A stretch of DNA of 64,000 nt from Umboniibacter marinipuniceus. GTDB lineage: Bacteria; Pseudomonadota; Gammaproteobacteria; Pseudomonadales; DSM-25080. Shown here one piece after another: positions 28,294 to 37,900 of the stretch. A program made the position numbers and the translations under genes. The notes under the pieces were generated by a model that did not search any database, had not been told where the DNA came from, and saw only the letters and a program-made list of their open reading frames with translations. Position 1 is the first letter of the stretch. The number at the start of each line of letters is the position of its first letter. The stretch spans positions 271,495 through 335,494 of the forward strand of contig NZ_REFJ01000005.1 of assembly GCF_003688415.1 (NCBI RefSeq), given 5' to 3'.

Positions 28294-29202
28294 ATGTTCT
28301 ACCGAATATTTATCATCGCGGTGATGGCGTTGAGTGCTGTTGAATCCAGTGCTCAGGCCGTTAATCAATGCGCGCTTATTCAATGTGACTGCGCTGCTAT
28401 CAACCAAGGTACTTGGCGGAACAGTTGCGAAACGAGAGAGCGGAATATTAAGGCGCGTTGCAATGCTAGTGGTGGCGAGCGAGTTTCGGCTTGTACCATC
28501 GCTGGGGCCAGTGCCTGGCCGTTAACGCTTCAGACTGTCTCGGCCGAGCGAACGCCGACGTTTTTGCTGGATGAAGATCCGCTGGATAACTGGATGGATG
28601 AAGCAAATAGTCAGCTCGATGCGCTGAACTTTCAGATGGCTAGTTCACGGGACTGGACTATTGGTAAATTACAGGAGGCAAGTTGGAGTCAAGCCATCGT
28701 CAGTGCGGTTGCTTGGCGAGATCAGTTGCGTAACGAATGGTGGTTGACCAGTAATTCACTCCGAGGGGAAGCAAAGCTGGATGAGGATCCGGTAGATGAG
28801 GATCGTGTTGCGGAGCTACTTCCCAATGTTGATGCGCGAATCGCCGAGTTGCGTCGACTGCGCGAAGCGGTTAATAACCCCGGGGCTGAGGCGTTCGCAC
28901 TGATCAATGTCTTGAGTTCTATGGAGATTGAACAGCTGCAAGTGAAAGCGCAATTGCTTGCAATGATCGCGCAGTATGAGCCCTCGGCTGAAGTATGGCA
29001 ACAGGTGGCTCGGCGTAGCGAGGGTCTATTTCGACAGTCAGGTCTAACACCGAATGAGCAACGCAGAGCAGCAATTGATGCTGTGGCTGAGCACTACCAA
29101 GCGGCCACAGCATTTGATCGTGCGGGTAATCAGCGAGCCGCGTTAGTTGCCTTCGACCGTGCCGAGGAAATTAAAGCTAACCCAATGGTATTAGCAGAGT
29201 AA
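28294..29202 (+). CDS. Secreted protein of unknown function
   Basis: 302 residues, not recognised. A signal peptide (about 1-21, cut after ESSAQA) is followed by a cysteine-rich segment with six cysteines (CALIQCDCAA, SCETRE and KARC) that could form disulfides in the periplasm, plus one more in ACTIAG. The rest is mainly helical and acidic, and the C-terminal third (about 205-300) reads like tetratricopeptide-type helices (AIDAVAEHYQAATAFDRAGN, AALVAFDRAEEI). It is followed by a terminator and seems to be monocistronic. Confidence 0.7.
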   Translation: MFYRIFIIAVMALSAVESSAQAVNQCALIQCDCAAINQGTWRNSCETRERNIKARCNASGGERVSACTIAGASAWPLTLQTVSAERTPTFLLDEDPLDNWMDEANSQLDALNFQMASSRDWTIGKLQEASWSQAIVSAVAWRDQLRNEWWLTSNSLRGEAKLDEDPVDEDRVAELLPNVDARIAELRRLREAVNNPGAEAFALINVLSSMEIEQLQVKAQLLAMIAQYEPSAEVWQQVARRSEGLFRQSGLTPNEQRRAAIDAVAEHYQAATAFDRAGNQRAALVAFDRAEEIKANPMVLAE

Positions 29203-29280
29203 ACACGCTGGCGGTTTGGTTGCGCTAACTTAGTTTTGGCGCCCATCTTCACCTGTTAATATGAGTGCTACAGCCATGTA

Positions 29281-29309
29281 AAAAAGGCCGCTCAGTGAGC
29301 GGCCTTTTT
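29281..29309. terminator. Bidirectional terminator between convergent genes
   Basis: GGCCGCTCA (29286-29294) and TGAGCGGCC (29296-29304) form a stem with five A before and five T after, so it can end transcription from both the gene at 28294 and the LysR gene at 29369. Confidence 0.92.
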
Positions 29310-29368
29310 CATTGGTAGGATATGCCGCTTAGCTGCGGTTTTAGCCTATTAGCTACATGCTTAACTTA

Positions 29369-30268
29369 CTACTCAATGGCAGGAATATCGGCAATGCCGT
29401 CATCGCGATGTTCGCTCAGGCTACCAATAAAGGCCTTCGCGGCATTCGAAAGGGTGCGCGCTTTATGCCAGATAACTCCGAGGTTGCGCGAAATCTCTAC
29501 GTCCGTGAGTTCAAATTGCACTAAGTCCTCACTCATGCAGCGAGGAAGAACGCTCCAGCCCATCCCAACATTGACCAACATCTTAATGGTCTCGAGGTAG
29601 TTGGTAGACATGGCGACGTGTAACGGGACCTCGCGAGATTCGAAGAGGTGCTTGACGATTCGGCCGGTATAGGTCACATCTCCAGGCAAAATGGCTGGCC
29701 ACTTTGACATAGATTCAATGTTTAGTTCGCCAACTTCAGCTAGTACATGTTCTTTGCCCACTACGAATACCAAGTCATCACGCCAAATAGGGTGGGTATT
29801 TAAGTTGGAGTTATTCGTTGGAGCTAACGTCACAACCGCTAACTCTTGGCGCCCCGCGAGTACTTCTTCGTAGGCTTTTTCTGAATCCATGAAAGCCATG
29901 TCAGGTGATACTTTTGGGTAGCTTTTAGCGAAGTCCTTGAGCACCGGCGGTAAACGATGAAGGCCAACGTGGTGGCTGGTGGCCATTTTTAGTGGGCCTT
30001 CGATTTCACCGGTCATATCACGTAATACGCGGCGTGCGTCCATCACTTCCTTGAGGATGTGCTGAGCGCGAGGTAGCAGTACGCGGCCACTTTCAGTGAG
30101 GCTGACACGGCGATTAATACGATCAAATAAACGGACGTTTAGCTGGTCTTCCAGTGAGGCGATTCGTTTTGATACTGCTGGCTGTGTTAGGTGGAGCGAC
30201 TCCGCTGCCTCGGAGAACGAACCCGTTTCTGCAACCCATAAAAAAGCTTTTAAACTCTGCGTGTCCAT
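29369..30268 (-). CDS. LysR-family transcriptional regulator
   Basis: 299 residues. N-terminal winged helix-turn-helix: MDTQSLKAFLWVAETGSFS, AAESLHLTQPAVSKRIASLE and LFDRINRRVSLTESG. The effector-binding domain runs from about 90. Transcribed divergently from leuC with a perfect 17-bp palindrome between them. LysR regulators sit beside leuC in Pseudomonas too, so control of the leu genes is a reasonable but unproven inference. The effector is unknown. Confidence 0.92.
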   Translation of the reverse strand: MDTQSLKAFLWVAETGSFSEAAESLHLTQPAVSKRIASLEDQLNVRLFDRINRRVSLTESGRVLLPRAQHILKEVMDARRVLRDMTGEIEGPLKMATSHHVGLHRLPPVLKDFAKSYPKVSPDMAFMDSEKAYEEVLAGRQELAVVTLAPTNNSNLNTHPIWRDDLVFVVGKEHVLAEVGELNIESMSKWPAILPGDVTYTGRIVKHLFESREVPLHVAMSTNYLETIKMLVNVGMGWSVLPRCMSEDLVQFELTDVEISRNLGVIWHKARTLSNAAKAFIGSLSEHRDDGIADIPAIE

Positions 30269-30295
30269 AACATTTCTCGAACTTGGTGAAAAAGA

Positions 30296-30312
30296 GATTA
30301 CTTATTGTAATC
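30296..30312. promoter_or_regulatory. Palindromic operator-like site between lysR and leuC
   Basis: GATTAC (30296-30301), TTATT, GTAATC (30307-30312): a perfect inverted repeat of six bases with a five-base spacer. The spacing fits the T-N11-A core of LysR boxes. It lies 28 bases from the regulator start and 87 from leuC. Confidence 0.6.
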
Positions 30313-30398
30313 GAACTGATACATAAGATGAATTTATTTTATTTCATGTGGTGCGTACACTCCAATCACACAACAATTATTAGATTTAGGAGAGACAG

Positions 30399-31838
30399 GT
30401 GGCGGGATCTACCTTGTACGACAAATTGTGGGAGGCGCACTTAGTTCAAGAGCGCGCAGATGGCACAGCATTGATCTACATTGATCGCCATCTTCTCCAT
30501 GAGGTTACTTCACCTCAGGCTTTTGAGGGTCTTCGTTTAGCTGGTCGAAAGCCGTGGCGCGTATCAGCCAACGTGGCGACACCCGATCACAACGTACCCA
30601 CTACGACGGCGGAGCGTCAACTTGGTGTAGCCGGAATTCAAGACCCAGTGTCAAAGATTCAGGTGCAAACACTGGATGACAATTGTGATGAATTTGGTAT
30701 TACCGAGTTCAAAATCAACGATGCAAAGCAGGGTATTGTTCATGTAATTGGTCCAGAGACCGGTGCCACGTTACCTGGAATGACGGTTGTTTGTGGTGAT
30801 TCACACACCTCAACTCATGGCGCACTGGGAGCGTTGGCTCACGGCATTGGCACATCCGAAGTTGAGCATGTCTTGGCGACTCAATGCTTGATCCAGCGCA
30901 AGATGAAGAATATGCGAGTTCGCGTTGACGGTGACCTTCCTGCCTATATTACGGGTAAGGATATTGCCTTGGCGGTCATTGCTAAGATCGGTACTGCAGG
31001 TGGTAATGGCTATGCTATTGAATTTGCTGGCACAGCCATTGAGCAGCTATCTATGGAGGGGCGAATGTCGCTGTGTAATATGGCGATTGAGGGTGGAGCT
31101 CGAGCAGGCTTGGTTGCTGTTGATGCGGTAACTTTAGATTACGTGAAGGGACGCGAGTACGCTCCTAAAGATGATGCTTGGGATCAGGCCGTTAACTACT
31201 GGTCAACACTTCATAGCGATGAAAATGCGGTTTTTGATCATGAAGTCTCGTTGCAGGTTGAGGAAATTAAACCGCAAGTTTCGTGGGGTACTTCGCCTGA
31301 GATGACCTTAGCTGTGGATCAAAAGGTACCTGATCCCGCTGCTGAAAAAGACCCGGTGAAGCGTTCGTCTATTGAACGTGCATTGGCCTACATGGGGCTA
31401 GAAGCTAATCAAGCCATTACCTCTATCTCCGTTGATAAGGTCTTTATTGGCTCCTGTACCAATTCACGCATTGAAGACTTGAGGGAGGCAGCGAAAGTTG
31501 TTGCGGGTCATCAGGTGGCTAGTTCGGTTAAAGAGGCACTTGTGGTACCGGGGTCGCAGCAGGTTAAGGCTCAGGCTGAAGCCGAAGGATTAGATAAAAT
31601 TTTCAGTGCGGCGGGACTGCAGTGGCGTGAGCCAGGTTGTTCTATGTGTCTTGCGATGAATGCCGACAAATTGGGTGCAGGTGAGCATTGTGCTTCCACC
31701 TCGAATCGCAATTTCGAAGGCCGTCAGGGCTGGGGTGGACGCACTCACCTCGTCTCTCCCGCAATGGCAGCCGCGGCCGCCATTGCGGGGCATTTCGTTG
31801 ATGTTCGTGAATTAATAAAAGAGGAGGTGTCAGCATGA
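30399..31838 (+). CDS. leuC: 3-isopropylmalate dehydratase large subunit
   Basis: Aconitase-family large subunit that isomerises isopropylmalate in leucine synthesis. 479 residues. The Fe-S cluster cysteines are in [12 protein letters not shown] and in [31 protein letters not shown] is the substrate-site signature. The start is GTG at 30399, with AGGAGAG five bases before it. The stop overlaps leuD by four bases (ATGA). Confidence 0.98.
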   Translation: MAGSTLYDKLWEAHLVQERADGTALIYIDRHLLHEVTSPQAFEGLRLAGRKPWRVSANVATPDHNVPTTTAERQLGVAGIQDPVSKIQVQTLDDNCDEFGITEFKINDAKQGIVHVIGPETGATLPGMTVVCGDSHTSTHGALGALAHGIGTSEVEHVLATQCLIQRKMKNMRVRVDGDLPAYITGKDIALAVIAKIGTAGGNGYAIEFAGTAIEQLSMEGRMSLCNMAIEGGARAGLVAVDAVTLDYVKGREYAPKDDAWDQAVNYWSTLHSDENAVFDHEVSLQVEEIKPQVSWGTSPEMTLAVDQKVPDPAAEKDPVKRSSIERALAYMGLEANQAITSISVDKVFIGSCTNSRIEDLREAAKVVAGHQVASSVKEALVVPGSQQVKAQAEAEGLDKIFSAAGLQWREPGCSMCLAMNADKLGAGEHCASTSNRNFEGRQGWGGRTHLVSPAMAAAAAIAGHFVDVRELIKEEVSA

Positions 31839-32476
31839 AGGCATTTACTCGTTTGAAAGCATTGGTTGCACCCATGGATCGTGCCAATGTTGATACCGAT
31901 ATGATTATTCCAAAGCAGTTCTTGAAATCCATTAAGCGAACTGGCTTTGGTAAAAATCTGTTTGATGAACTTCGTTATCTTGATGAAGGACAGCCTGATC
32001 AAGACTGCAGCGGCAGACCTCTCAATCCAGATTTTCCACTTAATTACCCCCGCTATCAAGGTGCTCAAGTTCTATTGGCGCGCGAAAACTTTGGTTGTGG
32101 CTCATCGAGAGAACACGCGCCTTGGGCGCTAGAGGACTACGGGTTCCGTGTCGTGATTGCGCCCAGCTTCGCCGATATCTTCTATAATAACTGCTTCAAG
32201 AACGGTCTGTTAGCAATTGTATTGCCAGCAGCGGTGGTGGATGAGTTGTTTGACAAGTTGGCTGCTACTGAAGGCTTTCAGCTTGATGTAGATTTAAGTG
32301 CTAAGACCGTCAGCACCAGTGACGGCGACACGTTTGCGTTTGAGATTGATGACTTTCGTCAGCACTGCCTACTAAACGGCCTTGATGATATTGGTTTGAC
32401 CCTCGAGGACCGAGCGGCAATTAGCGCCTTCGAAGCGCAACATTTACAGCGTTACCCCTGGGTTGCGATAGATTAA
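31835..32476 (+). CDS. leuD: 3-isopropylmalate dehydratase small subunit
   Basis: 213-residue partner of LeuC. Signatures [15 protein letters not shown] near the start and [14 protein letters not shown] in the middle. AGGAGG lies in the end of leuC before the overlapping ATG. It is followed nine bases later by leuB. Confidence 0.97.
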   Translation: MKAFTRLKALVAPMDRANVDTDMIIPKQFLKSIKRTGFGKNLFDELRYLDEGQPDQDCSGRPLNPDFPLNYPRYQGAQVLLARENFGCGSSREHAPWALEDYGFRVVIAPSFADIFYNNCFKNGLLAIVLPAAVVDELFDKLAATEGFQLDVDLSAKTVSTSDGDTFAFEIDDFRQHCLLNGLDDIGLTLEDRAAISAFEAQHLQRYPWVAID

Positions 32477-32485
32477 GAGAGTTTT

Positions 32486-33565
32486 ATGAGTCAGCAAGTT
32501 TTAGTTCTCCCAGGTGACGGAATTGGCCCTGAGATAATGGGCGCCGCCCGTGCAGTATTTGAATTAGTTATCGAAAAACACAATCTGGATATCCAGTTAG
32601 TCGACGGTTTATTAGGCGGTGCGGCCATTGAGGCCACCGGCGAGCCACTTCCAGAGGCGACGCTAGAAGCTGCTAAGGCCAGTGATGCCATTTTATTGGG
32701 CGCGGTGGGTGGACCTCAGTGGGACCACCTGCCAATGGCGCAACGACCAGAAAAGGGTTTGTTGGGTATTCGCTCGCAGCTCGAATTGTTTGGCAACCTT
32801 AGGCCAGCGCTACTCTACCCGCAGCTTGCCGATGCTTCATCGCTGAAGCCCGAGATTGTTTCAGGGTTAGACTTGTTAATTGTTCGTGAGCTCACTGGCG
32901 GGATCTATTTTGGTCAGCCGCGTGGTGTTCGCGAACTCGAAAATGGTGAGCGAGAGGGTTTTAATACCTATGTGTATCGTGAGTCGGAAATCCGCCGGAT
33001 TGCGCACCTCGCGTTTGGCTTAGCTCAGAAGCGTAACAAGAAATTATGCTCAGTAGATAAGGCTAACGTCTTGGAAGTAACGGTGTTGTGGCGTGAAGTA
33101 TTGAATGAAATTGCGCCTCAGTATCCAGATGTCGAGCTCTCGCACATGTATGTTGATAACGCGGCGATGCAGTTAGTTAAGGCGCCCAAGCAATTTGATG
33201 TGATGGTGACTGGGAATATGTTTGGCGATATTTTATCGGATGCCGCAGCCATGCTTACTGGTTCTATCGGGATGTTGCCCTCCGCCTCTCTAGATGAGCA
33301 AGGGCGAGGCATGTACGAGCCGTGCCACGGTTCTGCGCCAGATATTGCTGGTCAAAATCTGGCGAACCCATTAGCGACGATTCTTTCGGTCGCCATGATG
33401 TTGCGCTACTCACTGGGTCAAGCTCAGGTGGCAGCAGAAATTGAGGCCGCGGTAGAGCGGGTGTTGGAGCAAGGTTTGCGTACCGCCGACATCTATTCCG
33501 ATGGCTGTACCCAGATTGGCACGGTAGAAATGGGCCAAGCTGTTTGTAACGAATTATTGAAATAG
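32486..33565 (+). CDS. leuB: 3-isopropylmalate dehydrogenase
   Basis: NAD-dependent oxidative decarboxylation of 3-isopropylmalate in leucine synthesis. 359 residues. [11 protein letters not shown] at the N-terminus, [14 protein letters not shown] and the metal/NAD segment [20 protein letters not shown] are all present. Part of leuCDB; the next gene, asd, follows after about ten bases. Confidence 0.98.
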   Translation: MSQQVLVLPGDGIGPEIMGAARAVFELVIEKHNLDIQLVDGLLGGAAIEATGEPLPEATLEAAKASDAILLGAVGGPQWDHLPMAQRPEKGLLGIRSQLELFGNLRPALLYPQLADASSLKPEIVSGLDLLIVRELTGGIYFGQPRGVRELENGEREGFNTYVYRESEIRRIAHLAFGLAQKRNKKLCSVDKANVLEVTVLWREVLNEIAPQYPDVELSHMYVDNAAMQLVKAPKQFDVMVTGNMFGDILSDAAAMLTGSIGMLPSASLDEQGRGMYEPCHGSAPDIAGQNLANPLATILSVAMMLRYSLGQAQVAAEIEAAVERVLEQGLRTADIYSDGCTQIGTVEMGQAVCNELLK

Positions 33566-33574
33566 GTATTGCAC

Positions 33575-34678
33575 GTGAAAGTAGGATTTGTAGGTTGGCG
33601 CGGCATGGTAGGCTCGGTGTTGTTGGAGCGCATGTTAGCGGAAGGTGACTTCAATGGTTTGCAGCCAGTATTCTTTACCACCTCGAATGTTGGTGGCGAT
33701 GCACCCAACGTAGGGGTTGATTGCCCAGCTTTAGAGGACGCCTATGACATTGACGCCTTGAGTGCTCTCGACGCCATTATTAGCTGTCAGGGTGGTGAGT
33801 ACACCAAAGCAGTGCACCCATCGTTACGTGCAGCGGGGTGGGACGGTTACTGGATTGATGCCGCCTCGTCACTGCGGATGAGTGATCAGGCTGCTATTGT
33901 TTTGGATCCGATTAACCGCGAAGTGATTGATCAATCGTTGAATTCTGGCGTGAAGGATTTCATTGGTGGTAACTGTACGGTTTCGCTTATGTTGATGGCC
34001 GTGGGCGGACTCTTTAAGGAAGGCCTGGTTGAATGGGGTTCGGCCATGACCTATCAGGCGGCGAGTGGTTCTGGTGCAAAGAATATGCGAGAACTGATTT
34101 CCCAGATGGGTTATCTCCGAGACTCCGTAGCGGAGCCTTTGGCGAATCCAGCCAGCTCGATCTTGGATATAGATCGCCAGATTACCGCAGCGCTTAACGG
34201 TGATGGCTACCCGAAAGATCAATTCGGCTATCCGTTGGCGGGCAGCCTTTTGCCGTTCATTGATACTCAATTAGCAAATGGCCAGAGCCGTGAAGAATGG
34301 AAGGCGCAATGCGAGACTAACAAAATACTCGCTACCCAGCAGGAGATTCCGCTTGATGGGATCTGCGTTAGAGTTGGCGCGATGCGTTGTCATAGCCAAG
34401 GCTTGACGCTAAAGCTCAATCGCAACGTCCCGATGGCTGATATTGAAGCCATTATTAAAGAGGCTACGCCTTGGTCTAAGTGGGTTGATAATGATCGTGA
34501 AGCGAGTTTAGCTGCGCTAACACCCGCGGCAGTAACAGGGGGGCTGGACGTTCCTGTAGGTCGTGTTCGCAAGATGAATATGGGACCTGAATACCTTTCT
34601 GCATTCACCGTGGGTGATCAGCTTCTATGGGGTGCGGCGGAGCCGTTGCGACGGATGTTGCAACTTCTTCGCAACTAA
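33575..34678 (+). CDS. asd: Aspartate-semialdehyde dehydrogenase
   Basis: Makes aspartate semialdehyde for lysine, threonine, methionine and diaminopimelate. 367 residues from GTG at 33575, which gives the standard [16 protein letters not shown] beginning. A TTG six bases earlier is open but would add two residues not usual in the family. Catalytic cysteine C134 is in [17 protein letters not shown]. It follows leuB, as in Pseudomonas, and ends in a terminator. Confidence 0.95.
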   Translation: MKVGFVGWRGMVGSVLLERMLAEGDFNGLQPVFFTTSNVGGDAPNVGVDCPALEDAYDIDALSALDAIISCQGGEYTKAVHPSLRAAGWDGYWIDAASSLRMSDQAAIVLDPINREVIDQSLNSGVKDFIGGNCTVSLMLMAVGGLFKEGLVEWGSAMTYQAASGSGAKNMRELISQMGYLRDSVAEPLANPASSILDIDRQITAALNGDGYPKDQFGYPLAGSLLPFIDTQLANGQSREEWKAQCETNKILATQQEIPLDGICVRVGAMRCHSQGLTLKLNRNVPMADIEAIIKEATPWSKWVDNDREASLAALTPAAVTGGLDVPVGRVRKMNMGPEYLSAFTVGDQLLWGAAEPLRRMLQLLRN

Positions 34679-34706
34679 CCGCTTTTACTCGCCGAAGCTA
34701 TTGTTC

Positions 34707-34730
34707 AAAACCACCCCTAGCGGTGGTTTT
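34707..34730 (+). terminator. Rho-independent terminator after asd
   Basis: AAAACCACC (34707-34715), loop CCTAGC, GGTGGTTTT (34722-34730). The stem ends in a T-run; it closes the leuCDB-asd unit. Confidence 0.85.
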
Positions 34731-34794
34731 GTGCTATTTGAGCGTTTATCCCCCCCTAAAACTGTTAATTTGTTCGCATTGGGTCCGTAAAGGG

Positions 34795-34824
34795 TTTAAA
34801 ACTTTGAAGTTATCGCGATATACT
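34795..34824 (+). promoter_or_regulatory. Possible promoter of the fimV-like gene
   Basis: TTTAAA (34795-34800) and TATACT (34819-34824) with an 18-base spacer, about 80 bases before the ATG. The -35 box is poor. TATACT also forms an inverted repeat with AGTATA at 34831-34836. Confidence 0.35.
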
Positions 34825-34905
34825 CTTTTTAGTATAGCTCCGTCATGCGTCGCTAAGGGTAGCGATTGATCGGGGCTAAAAAAGCGATAAAGGATAATAT
34901 AACTA

Positions 34906-37900
34906 ATGCTGCGTAAAGTGCTCGTTACGGCAACCGCTGTTGCTTCATTAACTTCCTCACTGAGCTATTCGCTCGGATTGGGTGAAGTGACTTTGACCTC
35001 ATCTCTCAATGAGCCACTGGCCGCTGAAATTCGCCTTATTGACGCCTCCTCCTTTGATGCGGAGAACTTGGTGGTTCGTCTAGCGGATCAGCGAGCTTTT
35101 GACTTCAGTCAATTGGAGCGAGTGCCATTTTTATCACGCCTTAATTTCCGCTTAGACGCTGATCGCGGCGTGGTCGTGGTTACTAGCGCGGATCCGGTTA
35201 GAGAACCGTATCTTAGCTTTCTCGTAGAGGCTAAGTGGGCCTCCGGTAAAGTGCTGCGCGAATACACATTACTGATGGACCTTCCTACCTTAGCGGGTCC
35301 TGCGGTTACGGCGCCGGTTCAACGGCCAACGGTTGAAGAGACGATGCCGCCAGCAAGCGCTCCGGTCACAATTCCGGCTGAAGTGCCGGCTGTTGCCGTG
35401 GCAACGCGAGAGACTCGCGCCGCCGATGCGGCTAATAATTCCGGCGGCTATTTTGTTCGTGATGGCGACACGCTTTGGAGTATTGCGAAGGCACTGAAGC
35501 CAGCGGCTGACATTAGCGTTCAGCAAATGATCGTGGCGCTTCAACAAAGCAATCCTGGTGCCTTTATTGGTGGCGATATCAATCGCTTAATGCGCGGCGC
35601 TACCCTAGCAGTGCCCACAGAAGCAGCCATCCGTTCCATCTATCAAGAAGACGCCGTATCTCAAGTACGCACCCAAACCGGTGCTCAGGCTTCGGGCCGA
35701 CTAGATAGCAGTACGGCTGCCGGTACTGCGGGCACCTTATCCGTGACAGCAGGCGACGACGTCGACAGTCAGGTGGGCGAAGAGCTAGATGGGTTGCGCA
35801 ATGAAAATGAGCAGTTGCGCCGACAAGTTGATAGCTTGGAAGAGCAAAATGAAGTCATGTCGGAGCTGGTTGAACTTCGCTCTGCTGAATTAGCCCGCGT
35901 ACAGGCTGCCGCTAACCAAGCCGAAGCTGCTGAAACACAGCTGGATGACGCATCGTCTCCGGAAACGCTAGCGGCTGAAACGATGCCTCAGCCAGAAGAA
36001 ACTACTGAGACTCCAGTTGCTACCGCAACACCAGTTTCGCCACCGCTGGTCCAGGCGCAAACGAACACAAGCCCGGCGTGGTACACCCAACCGCTTTATC
36101 AGGGTATTGGTTTGGGTGGTTTGATCTTGTTGTTGGGAGGCCTTTTATGGCGCCGCCGTCAACAGAACGAAGCGAATAATAGCATTGAAGAGTCACTGGT
36201 GACGTCGGAAGATTCGGCCTCGGCTGGTGCTGTTCAAGAGTTGTTGGCCGAAGCTCGAAGAGAAGGCTTCAACGATGGTGAAGTGAGTTTGGACATCGAT
36301 GATGACAAACTCGAATCAACGCTGGTTGATTATCTTGAATCGGTGGATTCAACCTATGACCAGGAACTCACTGAAGAGTCTCCAATTGCTGCAGCGGAAG
36401 GCTATTTGGCGTTTGATCAATTCGATCAGGCTCGCGGGCTATTAGAATCGGCATTGGAGCGAGATGCTTCCGATACCAGCGCACGCTTGAAGCTATTGGA
36501 AGTCTTGGTGTTACTCAATGACCAAGACGCATTTGAAGAGCACGCGGATGTTCTTAATTTGGAAGGCGACGAAGCGATTGAAATACAAATTGACGCTTTG
36601 CGATCCAGTTTCGAGCCCTTAGCCGATGATACGGAAGAGGCAGAGGGAGCGGTTGAAGCTCAGGAAGCCTCGGAAGCAGAATTCCTAGTTCAGACGGATG
36701 ATCGCGGTGATGATGTTCTTGATGAAGCTGACTTCCAGCTAGGTGACTTAGACTCGCTCTATGCCGATATGGAAGGCTCATCTGCACCGGTCGAAGATGC
36801 CGAGGCGGGTTCAGCTACCGAGGCCACAACGGAAGTTAATGCCGACTTTGAGCTGGATCTAGAAGATTTTGATTTCAATTCGGACCTCACCACTGAAACG
36901 AATGCCTTGGATGTTGTGGCAGAAGCTACCGACGACGATGCCAAAGAAGATCAGATTGATCTTGTAAGTGTTGAAACGCTGGAAAACCACGCTGGGCTGG
37001 CTACCGGGTTAGACACTGAGTCTGAACTCGCTACAGAGACAGAGCTAGAAGCTGAAGTAGAAGCTGAAGTAGAAGCTGAAGTAGAAGCTGAAGTAGAAGC
37101 TGAAGTAGAAGCTGAAGTAGAAGCTGAAGTAGAAGCTGAAGTAGAAGCTGAAGTAGAAGCTGAAGTAGAAGCTGAAGTAGAAGCTGAAGTAGAAGCTGAA
37201 GTAGAAGCTGAAGTAGAAGCTGAATTAGCAGCTACTGATCTTGAGTTGATGCTCGAAGAGGAAGATGAATTCGTTACGACGGCTGAAGACGGTGTTAACA
37301 CCGCTGAAGCTGGTGAGCTTGATGCTTTCTCAGTTGAGAATGCTGACGAAGCGACTGAATTAACGTTGCATGATAGCGAATTAAGCAGTGAGATTGAACT
37401 CGGTCAAACCGCTGATGATGAACCAGACGCTAGGGACTTGGCGGCCGGCGTAGCTGCTACCGCAGTACTTGCATCAACCGCCGAGTCGGCGATTGAAGGT
37501 GATGTGGCGGCAGATGACGTTGAGTTAACGGAAAGCGATCTAACGTTGGACCTACCGGCGATCTTTGCGAGTGTGGAGAGCGGCGATCAAGAGACGGCCG
37601 CCTATTACACAGACGTGGCAGAAGATGAGACGCTGGCCAGCTCCGATTCAGAGAATCTCGCTGAGGAAACCTCATTCGGCACCATTGAAGATGAGCCGTT
37701 TGAGCCTTCATTTGGTAGCTTGGATGATCTTGCTACGCAAGAATCAGTTATTGAGGCACCGAGCTTAAGCGATTTAGCGGAAGTCGATACAACTAACGAA
37801 GAGGGCGCTACCTTAGCGATCTCCGACGATGAGTTATTCCATCCTACTGAGGATACGCTTGACGTAGATGACAAGCTTGTTGAATTGACTCAGAGCTCGG

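Noticed and set aside
30313..30398. Leucine attenuator/leader peptide before leuC
   Set aside because: No short frame rich in leucine codons and no alternative hairpins are visible.
37051..37218. CRISPR array
   Set aside because: Repeats are contiguous 12-base units without spacers, inside a coding frame; the 32-43 bp intergenic arrays also have no unique spacers and no cas genes.
36951..37301. Minus-strand open frame with long Ser/Thr/Ala repeats
   Set aside because: It is the antisense shadow of the fimV minisatellite; no ribosome site, and fimV is a complete recognised gene.
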